Counted from the first letter of the stretch, positions 23,905-34,023 are shown. The stretch is DNA of 64,000 nucleotides from Candidatus Soleaferrea massiliensis AP7 (GCF_000820765.1 NZ_CCYH01000018.1:1-64000); one strand, 5' to 3'. Numbers and translations are program-made. Notes: generated by a model from the sequence alone, not told the origin.

Positions 23905-23933
23905 TTGCTTTTATCGTCAGATTTTGATATAAT
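23905..23933 (+). promoter_or_regulatory. Promoter of the phosphorelay operon
   Basis: TTGCTT (23905-23910), 17 bp, TATAAT (23928-23933), 120 bp before the response-regulator gene and close to the GntR operator. Confidence 0.7.
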
Positions 23934-24054
23934 TTTATAAAAATATAACCATGTGAACAAGGTGACCAGCTGCTTGTTCGCTGTGTTTATGAACAGCAAA
24001 ATGACCGGGATGCTATGAAGCGGCAGCTCGGAAGCATATGGAAGGTGTGAAGCG

Positions 24055-25755
24055 ATGATCTCAAAGAAAAAGATACTGGTTGTGGAGGACCAGGAAATCA
24101 ACCGATGTCTCCTGTGTCAGATCCTGGCGGATACGTATGAGGTACTGGAAGCGGAGAACGGCCGGCAGGCGCTGGACGTGCTGAAGCGGTATGGGGAGGA
24201 AATCTCCCTGATTCTGCTGGACATCGTCATGCCGGTCATGGACGGTTACACCTTCCTGTCCATGATGAAGGCCGATCCGGCCTGCAGCGCTGTCCCGGTT
24301 ATCGTGACCACGCAGAAGGATGCGGAAGCGGACGAAGTAGCGGCTCTCTCCCACGGCGCAACGGATTTTGTGACCAAGCCCTATAGGCCGCAGGTCATCC
24401 TGCACCGGGTCGCCAGCATCATCAACCTGCGGGAATCCGCCGCTATGGTCAACCTGCTCAAATATGACCAGCTGACGGGGCTTTACAGCAAAGCATTTTT
24501 CTATGAGCGCGCAAAGGAAATCCTGCGGCAGAATCCCGGTAAGGAGTATGACCTCATCTGCTCCGATGTCGAAAACTTCAAGCTGATCAACGACGTTTTC
24601 GGCATTGAGGCCGGGGATAAGCTTTTGAAGGGAATCGCGGACCTGTATATCGGGCTTCTGGGGGAAGGAGGCGTCTGCGGGCGCCTGAATGCGGACCGGT
24701 TTGCCTGTATTGTGAAACACGAACAGGAATATACCGATGAGATGTTTACAGATATCCTCGAACAGGTCAACACCCTGTCTAACGCAAAAAACGTTGCGAT
24801 AAAGTGGGGAATCTATAGGGTGAAGGATACCGCCGCATCGGTAGAACAGATGTATGACAGGGCGCTTCTGGCAGCCCAGAGCATCAAAGGGCAGTATGGA
24901 AAATATTTTGCCGTTTATGACGATGCGCTGCGCAGCCAGATGCTGCGCAGGCAGAAGATCACGGACAGTATGGAATCGGCTTTGGAAAAAGAACAGTTCA
25001 AGATATACCTGCAGCCCAAATACAGGATTTCAGACGGCGTGCTGGCGGGAGCGGAGGCGCTGGTACGCTGGGACCATCCGCAATGGGGGATGCAGTCGCC
25101 GGCGGAGTTCATTCCTCTGTTTGAGAAAAACGGGTTTATCTCAAAGCTGGACCGGTATGTCTGGGACAAGGCATGCGGAATCATGCGGGATTGGGATGAA
25201 AGGGGATATCTGCCGCTTCCCGTATCTGTCAATGTCTCCCGGGCAGATATCTATCATGCGGACCTCGCGGACTTTTTAGCTGGCATCGTGCGGAAGCACA
25301 GCCTTTCTCCCCAACGTCTCCATTTAGAGATCACCGAAAGCGCCTATACGGAAGACCCGCAGCAGATCATCGATACGGTCGGGCGCCTGCGGAAGCTGGG
25401 CTTTATCGTCGAAATGGACGACTTCGGAAGCGGATATTCCTCGCTCAATATGCTCAGCCGGATGCCGGTGGATATTCTGAAGCTGGACATGAAATTCCTC
25501 CAGAGCGAGATAGAAATCTCGGCCGATGAGGGAATTCTGCAGTTTATTATGAGCCTGGCCCGCTGGATGAAGCTCGACGTTGTGGCGGAAGGCGTGGAGA
25601 CAAAGAAACAGCTGGAACGCCTGCGTGACATCGGCTGCGACTGTGTGCAGGGATATTATTTCGCAAGGCCCATGCCGGTAAAGGAGTTTGAGATGCTGTT
25701 GAAACATCCGCCTGCGGCTGTGAAGCCTGGCGGCATTTTGGGGGAGGAGGCCTGA
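24055..25755 (+). CDS. Response regulator with degenerate GGDEF and intact EAL domain
   Basis: The 566-residue cytoplasmic protein has a REC domain (1-125; D12, phospho-acceptor D56 in [15 protein letters not shown] in FVTKPYRP), a GGDEF-fold domain (~130-290) and an EAL domain (~305-555). The GGDEF signature is replaced by RLNADRF, so cyclase activity is unlikely. The EAL domain keeps the catalytic set: [38 protein letters not shown] and QGYYFARPM. It should degrade cyclic di-GMP in response to phosphorylation by the kinases encoded downstream. It starts the operon with the Hpt and two hybrid kinases; AAGGTGTGAAGCG precedes the ATG. Confidence 0.93.
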   Translation: MISKKKILVVEDQEINRCLLCQILADTYEVLEAENGRQALDVLKRYGEEISLILLDIVMPVMDGYTFLSMMKADPACSAVPVIVTTQKDAEADEVAALSHGATDFVTKPYRPQVILHRVASIINLRESAAMVNLLKYDQLTGLYSKAFFYERAKEILRQNPGKEYDLICSDVENFKLINDVFGIEAGDKLLKGIADLYIGLLGEGGVCGRLNADRFACIVKHEQEYTDEMFTDILEQVNTLSNAKNVAIKWGIYRVKDTAASVEQMYDRALLAAQSIKGQYGKYFAVYDDALRSQMLRRQKITDSMESALEKEQFKIYLQPKYRISDGVLAGAEALVRWDHPQWGMQSPAEFIPLFEKNGFISKLDRYVWDKACGIMRDWDERGYLPLPVSVNVSRADIYHADLADFLAGIVRKHSLSPQRLHLEITESAYTEDPQQIIDTVGRLRKLGFIVEMDDFGSGYSSLNMLSRMPVDILKLDMKFLQSEIEISADEGILQFIMSLARWMKLDVVAEGVETKKQLERLRDIGCDCVQGYYFARPMPVKEFEMLLKHPPAAVKPGGILGEEA

Positions 25756-25758
25756 GAA

Positions 25759-26130
25759 GTGCAGGGATTTAAAGAGCTCTTCGAGGCATACGGCGCGGAC
25801 TATCAGGCAACCATGAACCGCTTTATGGGGAATGAAGCGATGTATATGAGACTGCTGGACATGCTGTTTCGGGATACGGGCCTTTCTGCGCTGGGCGCCG
25901 CACTCGAGGCAAACGACCTGTCCGCGGCCTTTGAGGCCGCCCATGCGCTGAAGGGCGTTGTGGGCAATATGGGACTGACCCCGCTGTACAACGCGGTCAA
26001 TGCCATAGTGGAGCCGCTTCGTGCCGGAGAGCGGCACGAAGATTATCCGTCACTGTACCAGGCTATTCAAATAGAGTTCCAGAAAGCGGACAGGCTGAGG
26101 GAAGGCTTGAAGGGAGGCGATCGGGCGTGA
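25759..26130 (+). CDS. Hpt-domain phosphotransfer protein
   Basis: This 123-residue four-helix protein has the Hpt signature FEAAHALKGVVGNMGLTPLY with the phosphorylatable histidine at residue 62. It would shuttle phosphoryl groups between the REC domains of the hybrid kinases and the REC-GGDEF-EAL protein. The start is GTG at 25759, preceded by GGGAGGAGG and 3 bp after the upstream stop. Its stop overlaps the GTG start of the following kinase (GTGA), indicating tight translational coupling. Confidence 0.92.
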   Translation: MQGFKELFEAYGADYQATMNRFMGNEAMYMRLLDMLFRDTGLSALGAALEANDLSAAFEAAHALKGVVGNMGLTPLYNAVNAIVEPLRAGERHEDYPSLYQAIQIEFQKADRLREGLKGGDRA

Positions 26131-29100
26131 CAGAACAAGATTTTTTGTCCATCAGCCAGATGACTGTGATGCTGGACAACGCGCCGGTCGCCATCTTTGT
26201 CAGCGCGGCCAGCGACCAGAAGCTGCTCTATACCAACCCTCTGGCAAGAAAGCTGTTCCCGGAGTCTGACCGGCCGGGCGCCGTCTGCTACAGGATTGCG
26301 GGCTTTTCCGAACCCTGCCCGTTCTGCCGTGCCGGGAAGATGAGCAAAGATGAGTTTAAGGTCCGGGAATTTCGTCATCCCGGCAACCAGCGCGTTTACC
26401 AGCTCAGCGGAAAGTTCATTGACTGGGCCGGACAGCCCGCTCACATCGAATACATTTTGGATATCACCGACAGAAAGCGGGACGAAGAGCGGCATAAAAA
26501 AATCGAGGAGGAACTGAACACCACCCTTGGCAGCATTCCCTGCGGGCTGTGTGTCTATCGGTTCGAAAATGGAAAGATTCTTCCGATCTTCCACAATCCG
26601 GCGTTTTATGAGATCACCGGGTACTCCTCAGAGCATATCCACAGCGTGGAGCAGGAAACGGATTTTCTGGGCGTCCATCCGGACGACTTGACTCTGTTGA
26701 AACAAAAAATTGAAACGGTTATCCGGGACGGCGGCCTGATGCAGGACACCTACCGGCTGTACAACGATAAAAGGGAGGAGTACCGCTGGATCAATCTGGT
26801 GGGCTCAGTCAGAACCGGTGAGGGCGGTGAAAAGCTGCTTTACGGCGTGTACAGCGACGTCAGCGAGCAGAAGCGTCTGGAACAGGAGCTGACCGACGCC
26901 GGCGAGAAGCTGGAGGATGTCATCAACGCCATTCCGGGCGGCGTTGCAATCTACCGAATTTCGGATATCTTTGAAACGGTGTACTTTTCCGACGGTGTTC
27001 CGGAGCTGTCCGGCTATACAGTGGAAGAATACAAAGAGTTGGCCAAGCAGGACGCGGCTCAGCTGATCTATCCGGAGGATACCGCGATGGTGGCTGAGCA
27101 GGTTCAAAGGGCAATCAAAACCCAAACGGTGGCGGATTTCGAGTTCCGGAAGCAGCACCGGGATGGGCATGTCGTCTGGGTCCGCGTCCAGGCGAAGCAG
27201 ATCGGGGAGGATCGCGGCTGCCCCCTATTCCATTGTGTGTTTCACGATGTCTCCGCGCTCAGGGAAGCCCAGATGGAGATGAATCATCTTGTCAATTCGA
27301 TTCCCGGAGGCATCGCGAGCTACAAAATAGAAGGGGACCGCGGTATCCCGATCTTTTATTCCAACGGGGTTCCGGCCCTGACAGGCCGTACCCGTGAGGA
27401 ATACGAGGAGAATATCCGCCGGGGCATCACAGACTATATCTATGAGCCGGACAGGGAGCGAATCGCGAAGGTGGGCCGGGAGGCGTTGAAAAGCGGCAAG
27501 GTCCTGGATGTTTCCTACCGGGTTCACCGCAAGGACGGCACCCTGGGCTGGATTCACCTCAATGGCCGGCGTATGGGCCCCTTGTCCGAATCCATGCGCT
27601 TCTACGCCGTCCTTTCCGGTATGTCTGAGCAGAGCCGCATGTACCAGAGTATCGCCAATGAAACGGCGGACGGCATCTATGTGATCGATAAAGAGAACTA
27701 TGAGCTGCTGTATGCCAACGAATCCAAAAACCTTTTTATGGATGGGAAACCCTGTACAGGGCAGAAATGCTATGAAGCGCTTCATGGCAGAACCTCTCCC
27801 TGTGAATTCTGTACGCTGAAAAAATACGGTCCGGACGGAAAGGACCATGAGTTTGAGATAGAAGGGACGGGCAGGTTTTATACCGCCCGTTTCAGGGAGA
27901 CGGATTGGAATGGAATTCCGTCATATATCCAATACATCCGGGACGTCACCGGCGAGGTCAACACCCGCCATGAGAAGGAACGCCTGGAGATGTACTTCAA
28001 AACCATCGTGGAAGCGCTCCCCGGCGGAATTTCCGTGATCCGCATCGAGTCCGACGGCAGCACAAAGATGGAGTATATATCCGGCGGCGTCGCCGCCATG
28101 ACCCATATGACGATGGAAGAGGTGGAAGCCCTCTACGCGGACGACATCTGCGGCGGCGTCCATCCGGATGATGTACAGGGAATTCAAAAAGGTCTGGCTG
28201 AGTATCTGGAAAGAGGCGAAGGACACTGCGAGCTGACCGGCCGCATGCGTCTGGGCGACGGCGGCTATATCTGGGTGAAAAGCGTGGTGTCGATGCTGTG
28301 CACGGAGGACGGTGTGTGCAGACTCTATTCCGTGTATACCGATATCAGCAAAACCGTTGCGGAAAACGAGCAGCTGCGGCGCCAGTATGAAAGCATGCTC
28401 CTGCAGCATTACCGTACGCCCGGGCCGGATACCCTGATTGTGGGCCACTGCAACATCACACAGAACAGGATTCTGGAGATCAAGGATTACACGGATTCCA
28501 GGCTCCTGGAGACACTGGGCAGGGACCGGGAGAAATTCTTCACCGGGATTGCCGGCCTTGTCGTGGATGAAGCGGAGCGGCAGGCGTTTCTGGACACCTA
28601 TCTGAACGCCCCGGCGCTTGCCGCGTTTGCAAGGAAGGACACCGAGCAGATTCTGAAATGTCTGATCAGGCTGCCAAAGAGTGGCCGCGAATGCTATGTC
28701 CAGTTCAAGGTGAATCTCGTGGAAACGCCGGACACCGGCGATATTACCGGGATTCTGACCGTAACGGACATCACCGAACAGACCATTTCCGAACGGATTC
28801 TGCACGAGCTTTCCGCCAGCAGCCACGACTATATCGTGGATTTAAATCTGAAGGAGGATTTCTTCCGGGTTCTGAGCAGCAGTGATGACGCGTATCTGGT
28901 TCCGGAAAGCCAGGGCTGTTATTCCAAAAGGCTGGCCAGAATGGTTCAATCGGCTGTTGTACCAAGAGACAGGGAGCGGTATGAACAGGCGTTGTCGCGG
29001 GAAGGGATCTGCAGGCAGCTGAACGAAAAGAACTCCTATACCATTTCCTATTCGGCCATAGGTGAAAACGGCGATATCCGGACCAAAAACATGACGGTTT

Positions 29101-30758
29101 TCGCCGCGGACCTGAGGCTGGGCCGGGTCTGCCTGGCCTGCACCGACATCACCGACTCTGTGCGGGAGCAGCAGGGCCTGCTCAATATGATCGCCTATAC
29201 CTTTGATCTGGCAGGGTTTATCCATACCGGCAGCGGGCGCTTTACCATGTATACCCGGCAGATGGTGCTGGAAAATCTGCCGCCCTATCAGACGCAGGAT
29301 TATGACCAGGCGACACAGCAGTTTGTCGGCTGTTACGGTACACAGGAAGATACGGAAGGTGTGAAGCATCAATTCCTTCTGGAAACCATCCTGCAGCGGC
29401 TGGCTGAAAAGCCGGCCGGCTATGACTTCGTCTTTCCTTACCATGCGAAGGACGGCAGCCTGTTGTACAAGCAGGTCAATGTGCTGTGGGGCGACCAGAA
29501 CCACGGGACGGTCTGCATTGTGCGGGCGGACGTGACCGATATGCTGGCGGCGGAACGGTCTGCGAAAAAGGCGCTGGAGGAGGCGCTGACCGCCGCTGAA
29601 CAGGCAAGCCGGGCCAAGAGCGAGTTTTTGACATCCATGTCCCACGATATCCGCACGCCGATGAACGCCATCATGGGGATGACGACGCTGGCGCTGGCCT
29701 ATCTGGACGACCGGGAGCGGGTGGAAAACTGCCTGAAGAAGATATCTGCGGCAAACAAGCATCTCTTGAGCCTCATCAACGACGTGCTGGACATGAGCCG
29801 GATCGAACGGTCCAAAATTGTCATGAGCCAGCGTCCGCTCTCACTTCCCGATCTCATCGTACAGCTTTCCGCGATCATAGAGCCACAGGCAAAGGCTGCG
29901 GGACTGCGGTTTGAGATGCGGGAAAAAGACATTGTACATGAATATTTCTATGGGGATTCCCTGCGCATCAACCAGATCCTCATCAACCTGCTCTCCAACG
30001 CGGTCAAGTTCACGCCGGAAGGCGGCCGTGTGGCGTTTCAGGTGGAAGAGGTTGCGCCAGTTGAGAAAACAGGGCATGTCCGTTACCGGTTTACCATATG
30101 CGATACAGGAATCGGGATGTCAGAAGAATTCCTGAATCATATCTTCGAACCGTTTGCCCGCGAGGACACGATTCTTCGTATTGAGGGAACGGGACTGGGA
30201 CTGAGCATCACCAAGGGACTCGTGGAGCTGATGCAGGGAGACATCTCTGTGGAGAGCCGGATAAACGAGGGCTCCACGTTCCAGATCGAATTGGAGTTCG
30301 AACAGGTGGAGCATGTCGAAAGCGTCTGTGAAAAGGGAGCCTTAAATGCCGGTTTCTCGAAGGATAAACCATTTGCCGGATATACCTTCCTGATTGCGGA
30401 GGACCATCCGATCAATGCGGAGCTTCTCAGCGCGCTGCTGGCAATGAGCGGCGCCGAATCGGTCGTCAAAACGGACGGCGTCCAGGCCCTCCAGGCCATT
30501 GAGACGGCGCCGCCGGGAACCTATGACGCTGTGCTGATGGATATCCAGATGCCGAACATGACAGGCTATGAGGCCACCCGCGCCATCCGTGAGCTGGACC
30601 GGCCCGATGCCAGAACCATCCCGATTGTGGCGATGACGGCCAACGCCTTTGCCGAGGATGTTCAGGCCTGCCTGGACGCCGGGATGGACGCGCATGTGGC
30701 CAAGCCCATCGATGTGGATGTCCTGCGGATCACCCTGGGCCGCGTGCTGGGGCTGTAA
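26127..30758 (+). CDS. Very large multi-PAS hybrid histidine kinase
   Basis: The 1543-residue kinase has no membrane segment. About eight PAS-type repeats fill residues 1-1140. The first carries CYRIAGFSEPCPFC (C54, C64, C67), and a central one CYEALHGRTSPCEFC. The PAS tails end in DITD or DVT repeats (ILDITDRK, YSDVSEQK, IRDVTGEV, TDITDSV). The kinase core follows: HisKA with H1173 in SMSHDIRTPMN, HATPase with NLLSNAVKFTPEGG, DTGIGM and GTGLGLSI, then a C-terminal REC with D1472 in VLMDIQMPNM. It is translationally coupled to the Hpt gene (GTG start, GTGA overlap). It probably integrates several cytoplasmic signals. Confidence 0.93.
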   Translation: MTEQDFLSISQMTVMLDNAPVAIFVSAASDQKLLYTNPLARKLFPESDRPGAVCYRIAGFSEPCPFCRAGKMSKDEFKVREFRHPGNQRVYQLSGKFIDWAGQPAHIEYILDITDRKRDEERHKKIEEELNTTLGSIPCGLCVYRFENGKILPIFHNPAFYEITGYSSEHIHSVEQETDFLGVHPDDLTLLKQKIETVIRDGGLMQDTYRLYNDKREEYRWINLVGSVRTGEGGEKLLYGVYSDVSEQKRLEQELTDAGEKLEDVINAIPGGVAIYRISDIFETVYFSDGVPELSGYTVEEYKELAKQDAAQLIYPEDTAMVAEQVQRAIKTQTVADFEFRKQHRDGHVVWVRVQAKQIGEDRGCPLFHCVFHDVSALREAQMEMNHLVNSIPGGIASYKIEGDRGIPIFYSNGVPALTGRTREEYEENIRRGITDYIYEPDRERIAKVGREALKSGKVLDVSYRVHRKDGTLGWIHLNGRRMGPLSESMRFYAVLSGMSEQSRMYQSIANETADGIYVIDKENYELLYANESKNLFMDGKPCTGQKCYEALHGRTSPCEFCTLKKYGPDGKDHEFEIEGTGRFYTARFRETDWNGIPSYIQYIRDVTGEVNTRHEKERLEMYFKTIVEALPGGISVIRIESDGSTKMEYISGGVAAMTHMTMEEVEALYADDICGGVHPDDVQGIQKGLAEYLERGEGHCELTGRMRLGDGGYIWVKSVVSMLCTEDGVCRLYSVYTDISKTVAENEQLRRQYESMLLQHYRTPGPDTLIVGHCNITQNRILEIKDYTDSRLLETLGRDREKFFTGIAGLVVDEAERQAFLDTYLNAPALAAFARKDTEQILKCLIRLPKSGRECYVQFKVNLVETPDTGDITGILTVTDITEQTISERILHELSASSHDYIVDLNLKEDFFRVLSSSDDAYLVPESQGCYSKRLARMVQSAVVPRDRERYEQALSREGICRQLNEKNSYTISYSAIGENGDIRTKNMTVFAADLRLGRVCLACTDITDSVREQQGLLNMIAYTFDLAGFIHTGSGRFTMYTRQMVLENLPPYQTQDYDQATQQFVGCYGTQEDTEGVKHQFLLETILQRLAEKPAGYDFVFPYHAKDGSLLYKQVNVLWGDQNHGTVCIVRADVTDMLAAERSAKKALEEALTAAEQASRAKSEFLTSMSHDIRTPMNAIMGMTTLALAYLDDRERVENCLKKISAANKHLLSLINDVLDMSRIERSKIVMSQRPLSLPDLIVQLSAIIEPQAKAAGLRFEMREKDIVHEYFYGDSLRINQILINLLSNAVKFTPEGGRVAFQVEEVAPVEKTGHVRYRFTICDTGIGMSEEFLNHIFEPFAREDTILRIEGTGLGLSITKGLVELMQGDISVESRINEGSTFQIELEFEQVEHVESVCEKGALNAGFSKDKPFAGYTFLIAEDHPINAELLSALLAMSGAESVVKTDGVQALQAIETAPPGTYDAVLMDIQMPNMTGYEATRAIRELDRPDARTIPIVAMTANAFAEDVQACLDAGMDAHVAKPIDVDVLRITLGRVLGL

Positions 30759-32507
30759 ATGCCAGGGCAAAGAGAATACTGGAAGGTGGAAACGCGATCC
30801 ATGAAGATCAAACATTGGCTGCAGAAGAGTATCCCGGTACTGCTGACCGTTTTATTCTGCATGTTCAGCATCCTATCCCTGACGACCATCATCCGTATGC
30901 AGGGAAACGCGCGGGTCGTCAACTACACCGGCATTGTCCGCGGGGCGACGCAGCGGCTGATCAAGCAGGAGATGAAGGGGTCTTCCAATGATAAGCTGAT
31001 CGGTTATCTGGATGAAATCCTTATGGAGCTTTCCACCGGAGAAGGGGAGAATGGGCTGACAGCTCTTGAGGATACACAGTATCAGGAGCTGGTTGCCCAG
31101 ATGCATCAGTCCTGGAAGGAACTGAAGGATGAAATTACAAGGGTGCGCCGCGGGGTGGACGACCAGCTGCTTTTCGAACTCAGCGAGTCCTATTTCGATC
31201 TTGCGAACCGTACCGTATCGGCCGCCGAACAATATTCTGAAACGAGTGTCAATCGCGCAAAAAACACACTGATCTGTCTGTGCATCGGTTTCGCCGTCAT
31301 TGTTGTGCTCTTTTGGATCTACAGCCGCCGGCAGAAGAAGGTGCAGGCGGCGCTGGATATGGCCCGGCACGCAAGCGAAGCGAAAAGTGAATTCCTTTCC
31401 CGCATGTCCCATGAGATTCGAACCCCTCTCAATGGCATTATCGGGATGACTGAAATCGCCCAGATGTATCCGGATGACCGCGGCAGGGTGGACGGCTGCC
31501 TGCAGAAGATCGGGATGTCGTCGAAGTATCTGCTGGCTTTGATCAATGATATTCTGGATATGTCCCGGATTGAAAGCGGTAAGATCGAACTGGAATATCG
31601 TGTGTTTCATCTGAAGGATATGCTTGAGCAGATATACGGTATGTTTCAGCAAAAGGCGGAAGACAGCGGCGTGGATCTCCAGGTAACATGCGGCGGTCTT
31701 GCGTCGTATACCGTGATTGGAGACGACACAAGGCTCAGCCAGGTCCTCGTCAATATCGTATCCAACGCGTTGAAGTTTACGCCGCCGGGCGGACGGGTGA
31801 CGCTGGAGGTTTCTCAAAGGGAAGCAAATGATCACGAGCTTTCACTGGAATTCCTTGTCACGGATACCGGCGTCGGCATCAGCGAGGAGTTCCAATCCCG
31901 CATCTTTGAACCCTTCGAGCAGGAGACGGACCGGCAGTATGGCGGCACGGGACTTGGCCTTGCGATCAGCAGCAGCTTTGTGAAGATGATGGGCGGCGAA
32001 ATCTCCGTAAACAGCAGGCCGGGCGAAGGCTCGCGGTTTACGGTGCGCATTAGGCTGCGGCGTCCCGCGCAGGACGCAGATTTACAGGATACCCCGCAGA
32101 AAGAAGCAAAGGGGAACATGTATGATCTTGCACCGGCCCGGGTGCTGCTGGCTGAAGACAATGACATCAACGCGGAGATTGTGACGGTCATCTTAGAGGA
32201 AAACGGCGCGCATGTAAAGCGGGCGTGCAACGGCAAAGAGGCAGCGGAACTGTTCGCAGCCAGCCCGGAAGGCTACACGCTGATTCTGATGGACATCCAG
32301 ATGCCGGTTATGGGCGGTCTGGAGGCAAGTCAGATGATTCGTAAAATGAATGCTTTACAGGCAAAGACAGTTCCGATTATCGGGCTGTCGGCCAATGCGT
32401 TCAGCGAGGATATCGACAAGGCGATGCGCAGCGGCATGAACGGGTACCTCTCCAAACCGGTGGATATGGAGAAGCTCCTTGAAACCGTCCGCCGGTTTCA
32501 TTCATAA
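30759..32507 (+). CDS. Membrane hybrid histidine kinase
   Basis: The 582-residue kinase has an N-terminal membrane helix (IPVLLTVLFCMFSILSLTTI), an extracytoplasmic four-helix type sensor of about 150 residues (NARVVNYTGIVRGATQRLIK, reminiscent of PilJ/type IV-like sensors), and a second helix (TLICLCIGFAVIVVLFWIYS). The core follows: HisKA with H218 (RMSHEIRTPLNG), HATPase (NIVSNALKFTPPGG, DTGVGIS, GGTGLGLAIS), and a REC with D512 (LILMDIQMPVMGG). The first ATG directly follows the previous stop; the ATG at 30801 has GGAAGGTGG upstream and is an equally likely start. It ends the operon. Confidence 0.92.
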   Translation: MPGQREYWKVETRSMKIKHWLQKSIPVLLTVLFCMFSILSLTTIIRMQGNARVVNYTGIVRGATQRLIKQEMKGSSNDKLIGYLDEILMELSTGEGENGLTALEDTQYQELVAQMHQSWKELKDEITRVRRGVDDQLLFELSESYFDLANRTVSAAEQYSETSVNRAKNTLICLCIGFAVIVVLFWIYSRRQKKVQAALDMARHASEAKSEFLSRMSHEIRTPLNGIIGMTEIAQMYPDDRGRVDGCLQKIGMSSKYLLALINDILDMSRIESGKIELEYRVFHLKDMLEQIYGMFQQKAEDSGVDLQVTCGGLASYTVIGDDTRLSQVLVNIVSNALKFTPPGGRVTLEVSQREANDHELSLEFLVTDTGVGISEEFQSRIFEPFEQETDRQYGGTGLGLAISSSFVKMMGGEISVNSRPGEGSRFTVRIRLRRPAQDADLQDTPQKEAKGNMYDLAPARVLLAEDNDINAEIVTVILEENGAHVKRACNGKEAAELFAASPEGYTLILMDIQMPVMGGLEASQMIRKMNALQAKTVPIIGLSANAFSEDIDKAMRSGMNGYLSKPVDMEKLLETVRRFHS

Positions 32508-32565
32508 ACGGAAACAAGGATGGATAGAACGGTGTTTAACATGGGAAAGTCTGTCTGAAACCATA

Positions 32566-32609
32566 AAACAGGTGCCCGAAAGCATTGCTTTCGGGCAGCC
32601 TGTTTTTAT
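32566..32609 (+). terminator. Intrinsic terminator of the phosphorelay operon
   Basis: AACAGG-GCCCGAAAG pairs with CTTTCGGGC-CCTGTT around a CATT loop, then TTTATA. Confidence 0.9.
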
Positions 32610-33118
32610 ATGGTTCTTTACCGTCTCCAAGCGGACAAGAACGCAGCGGTAAAGGACAAACATGGGATATAATCATTTATTAAAAGGGTGAACGCAAAAA
32701 TACAGGGACAAGACCGCGTGCGTGTCATCAGTTTATTTACATGGATTCAAAAAAGTCTCCAGAGCATCTGTTTCACGGGTCTTCCACCGGATTGATCAGC
32801 CAACCCTCCTGTTAAACCTGGAAGTCAATGGCTCTGTGCCGGTTTTCTCGGAATATCTTCTGCGGAGAATCACTCAGTAAGCAATTTTCTGGCAGAGAAC
32901 GATCCGCCGCCAGGAAAAATATCCGTTCAGAGCTGTTTTCCAGTACCATGCAGCAGCCGGGATGGCGCTGTGCTCTCCTTTTTGTTGACTGCCGCGGCAG
33001 TCCTCCGGGGGCGACTGGAAATCCACATGGCGCCCGTATGGAAAGCCCGTTTTCTCCGGCGTCCTGTTTCAATATCCGTCAGTGGGGGGAGATGGTATTC
33101 CATTGTTTCGTCTCCGTT
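32610..33118. other. Intergenic region with a 16-bp perfect palindrome
   Basis: About 500 bp without a supported gene; short open frames on both strands show no SD or recognisable motif. A perfect 16-bp palindrome, GACTGCCGCGGCAGTC, occupies 32987-33002. The region lies downstream of both convergent transcripts. Confidence 0.5.
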
Positions 33119-33745
33119 TCAGCTGATCTGTTCCACCGTGACTTCAAAGCCGGCTCCCATGGAGGCAAGCTCTTCCAGACCGGATTCTACACGGCCCATA
33201 TAAATAATGCCATCCGCATAGGATGCTTCTTGGTAATAGAACACCAGATTGCCCCAGGGACCATAGCAGGCCACATTGCCTCGTGCGGGGTCATAGCCGT
33301 CCGGCGCGTCCTGTACAGACAAATCATGAGGAAAATAAGCGATTTTTTCTGACCCGGCGTAGTCGTCGAAAGTTACGGTGGCCGGAAGCTGAGAGAGAAG
33401 GCTCTGCGTCGTGGGATTATCCTCCAGCACAGCGATCGTCTCACCGCCCTCATAGAGAAGCCGGATGCGGATCTCGCCGTCTGATGTGCCGGCATCCGCT
33501 GTATTCTGCGATTCCGGCTCTTCATTTTGCGAGGAAGGGGGCGCTGATTCTCTGCTTTCCTCGACTGAGGAAGAGGATGTCGTTTCGCTGCTCTCCACAG
33601 CCGCAAACGAAGCTGTGTCATCATGGCTTCCCGTAGCCACAGAAGAGGATGCATTCTGAGCAGCTCCTTTTGGAACGCAGCCTGCCAGCATGATCAGCAT
33701 GCAGAGGGAACATACAGCCGCCAGAATGCCTTTCAAATGTTTCAT
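33119..33745 (-). CDS. Lipoprotein with cyclophilin-like domain
   Basis: The 208-residue protein starts with a lipoprotein signal (MKHLKGILAAVCSLCMLIML, lipobox LAGC), then a ~60-residue Ser/Glu/Thr-rich linker, then a ~110-residue domain: IRLLYEGGETIAVLEDNPTT, LLSQLPATVTFDDYAGSEKI, YFPHDL, GNVACYGPWGNLVFYYQ, and GRVESGLEEL. This pattern matches the 'cyclophilin-like' fold family (distinct from classical proline isomerases). It should sit on the outer face of the membrane. The ATG at 33743-33745 follows AGGAGG at 7 nt; an in-frame start seven codons upstream has none. Function is unknown. Confidence 0.8.
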   Translation of the reverse strand: MKHLKGILAAVCSLCMLIMLAGCVPKGAAQNASSSVATGSHDDTASFAAVESSETTSSSSVEESRESAPPSSQNEEPESQNTADAGTSDGEIRIRLLYEGGETIAVLEDNPTTQSLLSQLPATVTFDDYAGSEKIAYFPHDLSVQDAPDGYDPARGNVACYGPWGNLVFYYQEASYADGIIYMGRVESGLEELASMGAGFEVTVEQIS

Positions 33746-33823
33746 GGGGATTCCTCCTGACATCAAATTTTTATGAGTGGTTTGTAGTTTCCCATTTCAA
33801 GGGTCTGTGCCAGACCGGATGTT

Positions 33824-33907
33824 TCAGTCCGTGCCGCCGCAGACCGCGGCGAAAAAGGACAGGGTGAGCAGTGTTATCATCAAAATGACGATGTATGTTT
33901 CTTTCAT
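33824..33907 (-). CDS. 27-residue single-helix membrane peptide
   Basis: This open frame is short, but all expression signals are present: GGGAGG 8 nt before ATG 33905-33907, and a promoter at 33939-33967. The product begins MKETYIV, continues with a hydrophobic stretch (ILMITLLTLSFFAAVC) long enough for one membrane helix, and ends GGTD. It is divergent from the LysR gene, the usual position for a LysR-controlled target. I know no matching family. It could be a membrane microprotein that modulates another protein. Confidence 0.6.
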   Translation of the reverse strand: MKETYIVILMITLLTLSFFAAVCGGTD

Positions 33908-33938
33908 CGAGAATACCTCCCGGTTGTGTCTTGATATT

Positions 33939-33967
33939 ATTGTAATACCCGCCAATACAAATAGCAA
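33939..33967 (-). promoter_or_regulatory. Promoter of the 27-residue peptide gene
   Basis: On the minus strand TTGCTA (33962-33967), 17 bp, TACAAT (33939-33944), 32 bp before the start codon. Confidence 0.65.
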
Positions 33968-33994
33968 ATACTTATAATGGATAGATTGATATGC

Positions 33995-34023
33995 TTGACA
34001 AGTATGATTCTGTGTGCTACACT
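33995..34023 (+). promoter_or_regulatory. Promoter of the LysR-type regulator
   Basis: TTGACA (33995-34000), 17 bp, TACACT (34018-34023). It is 27 bp from the divergent -35, so a LysR protein bound between them could control both. Confidence 0.75.

Noticed and set aside
32812-33072. 86-codon minus-strand frame in the 32.6-33.1 kb gap
   Set aside because: No SD, no hydrophobic or domain pattern, not distinguishable from a chance frame.
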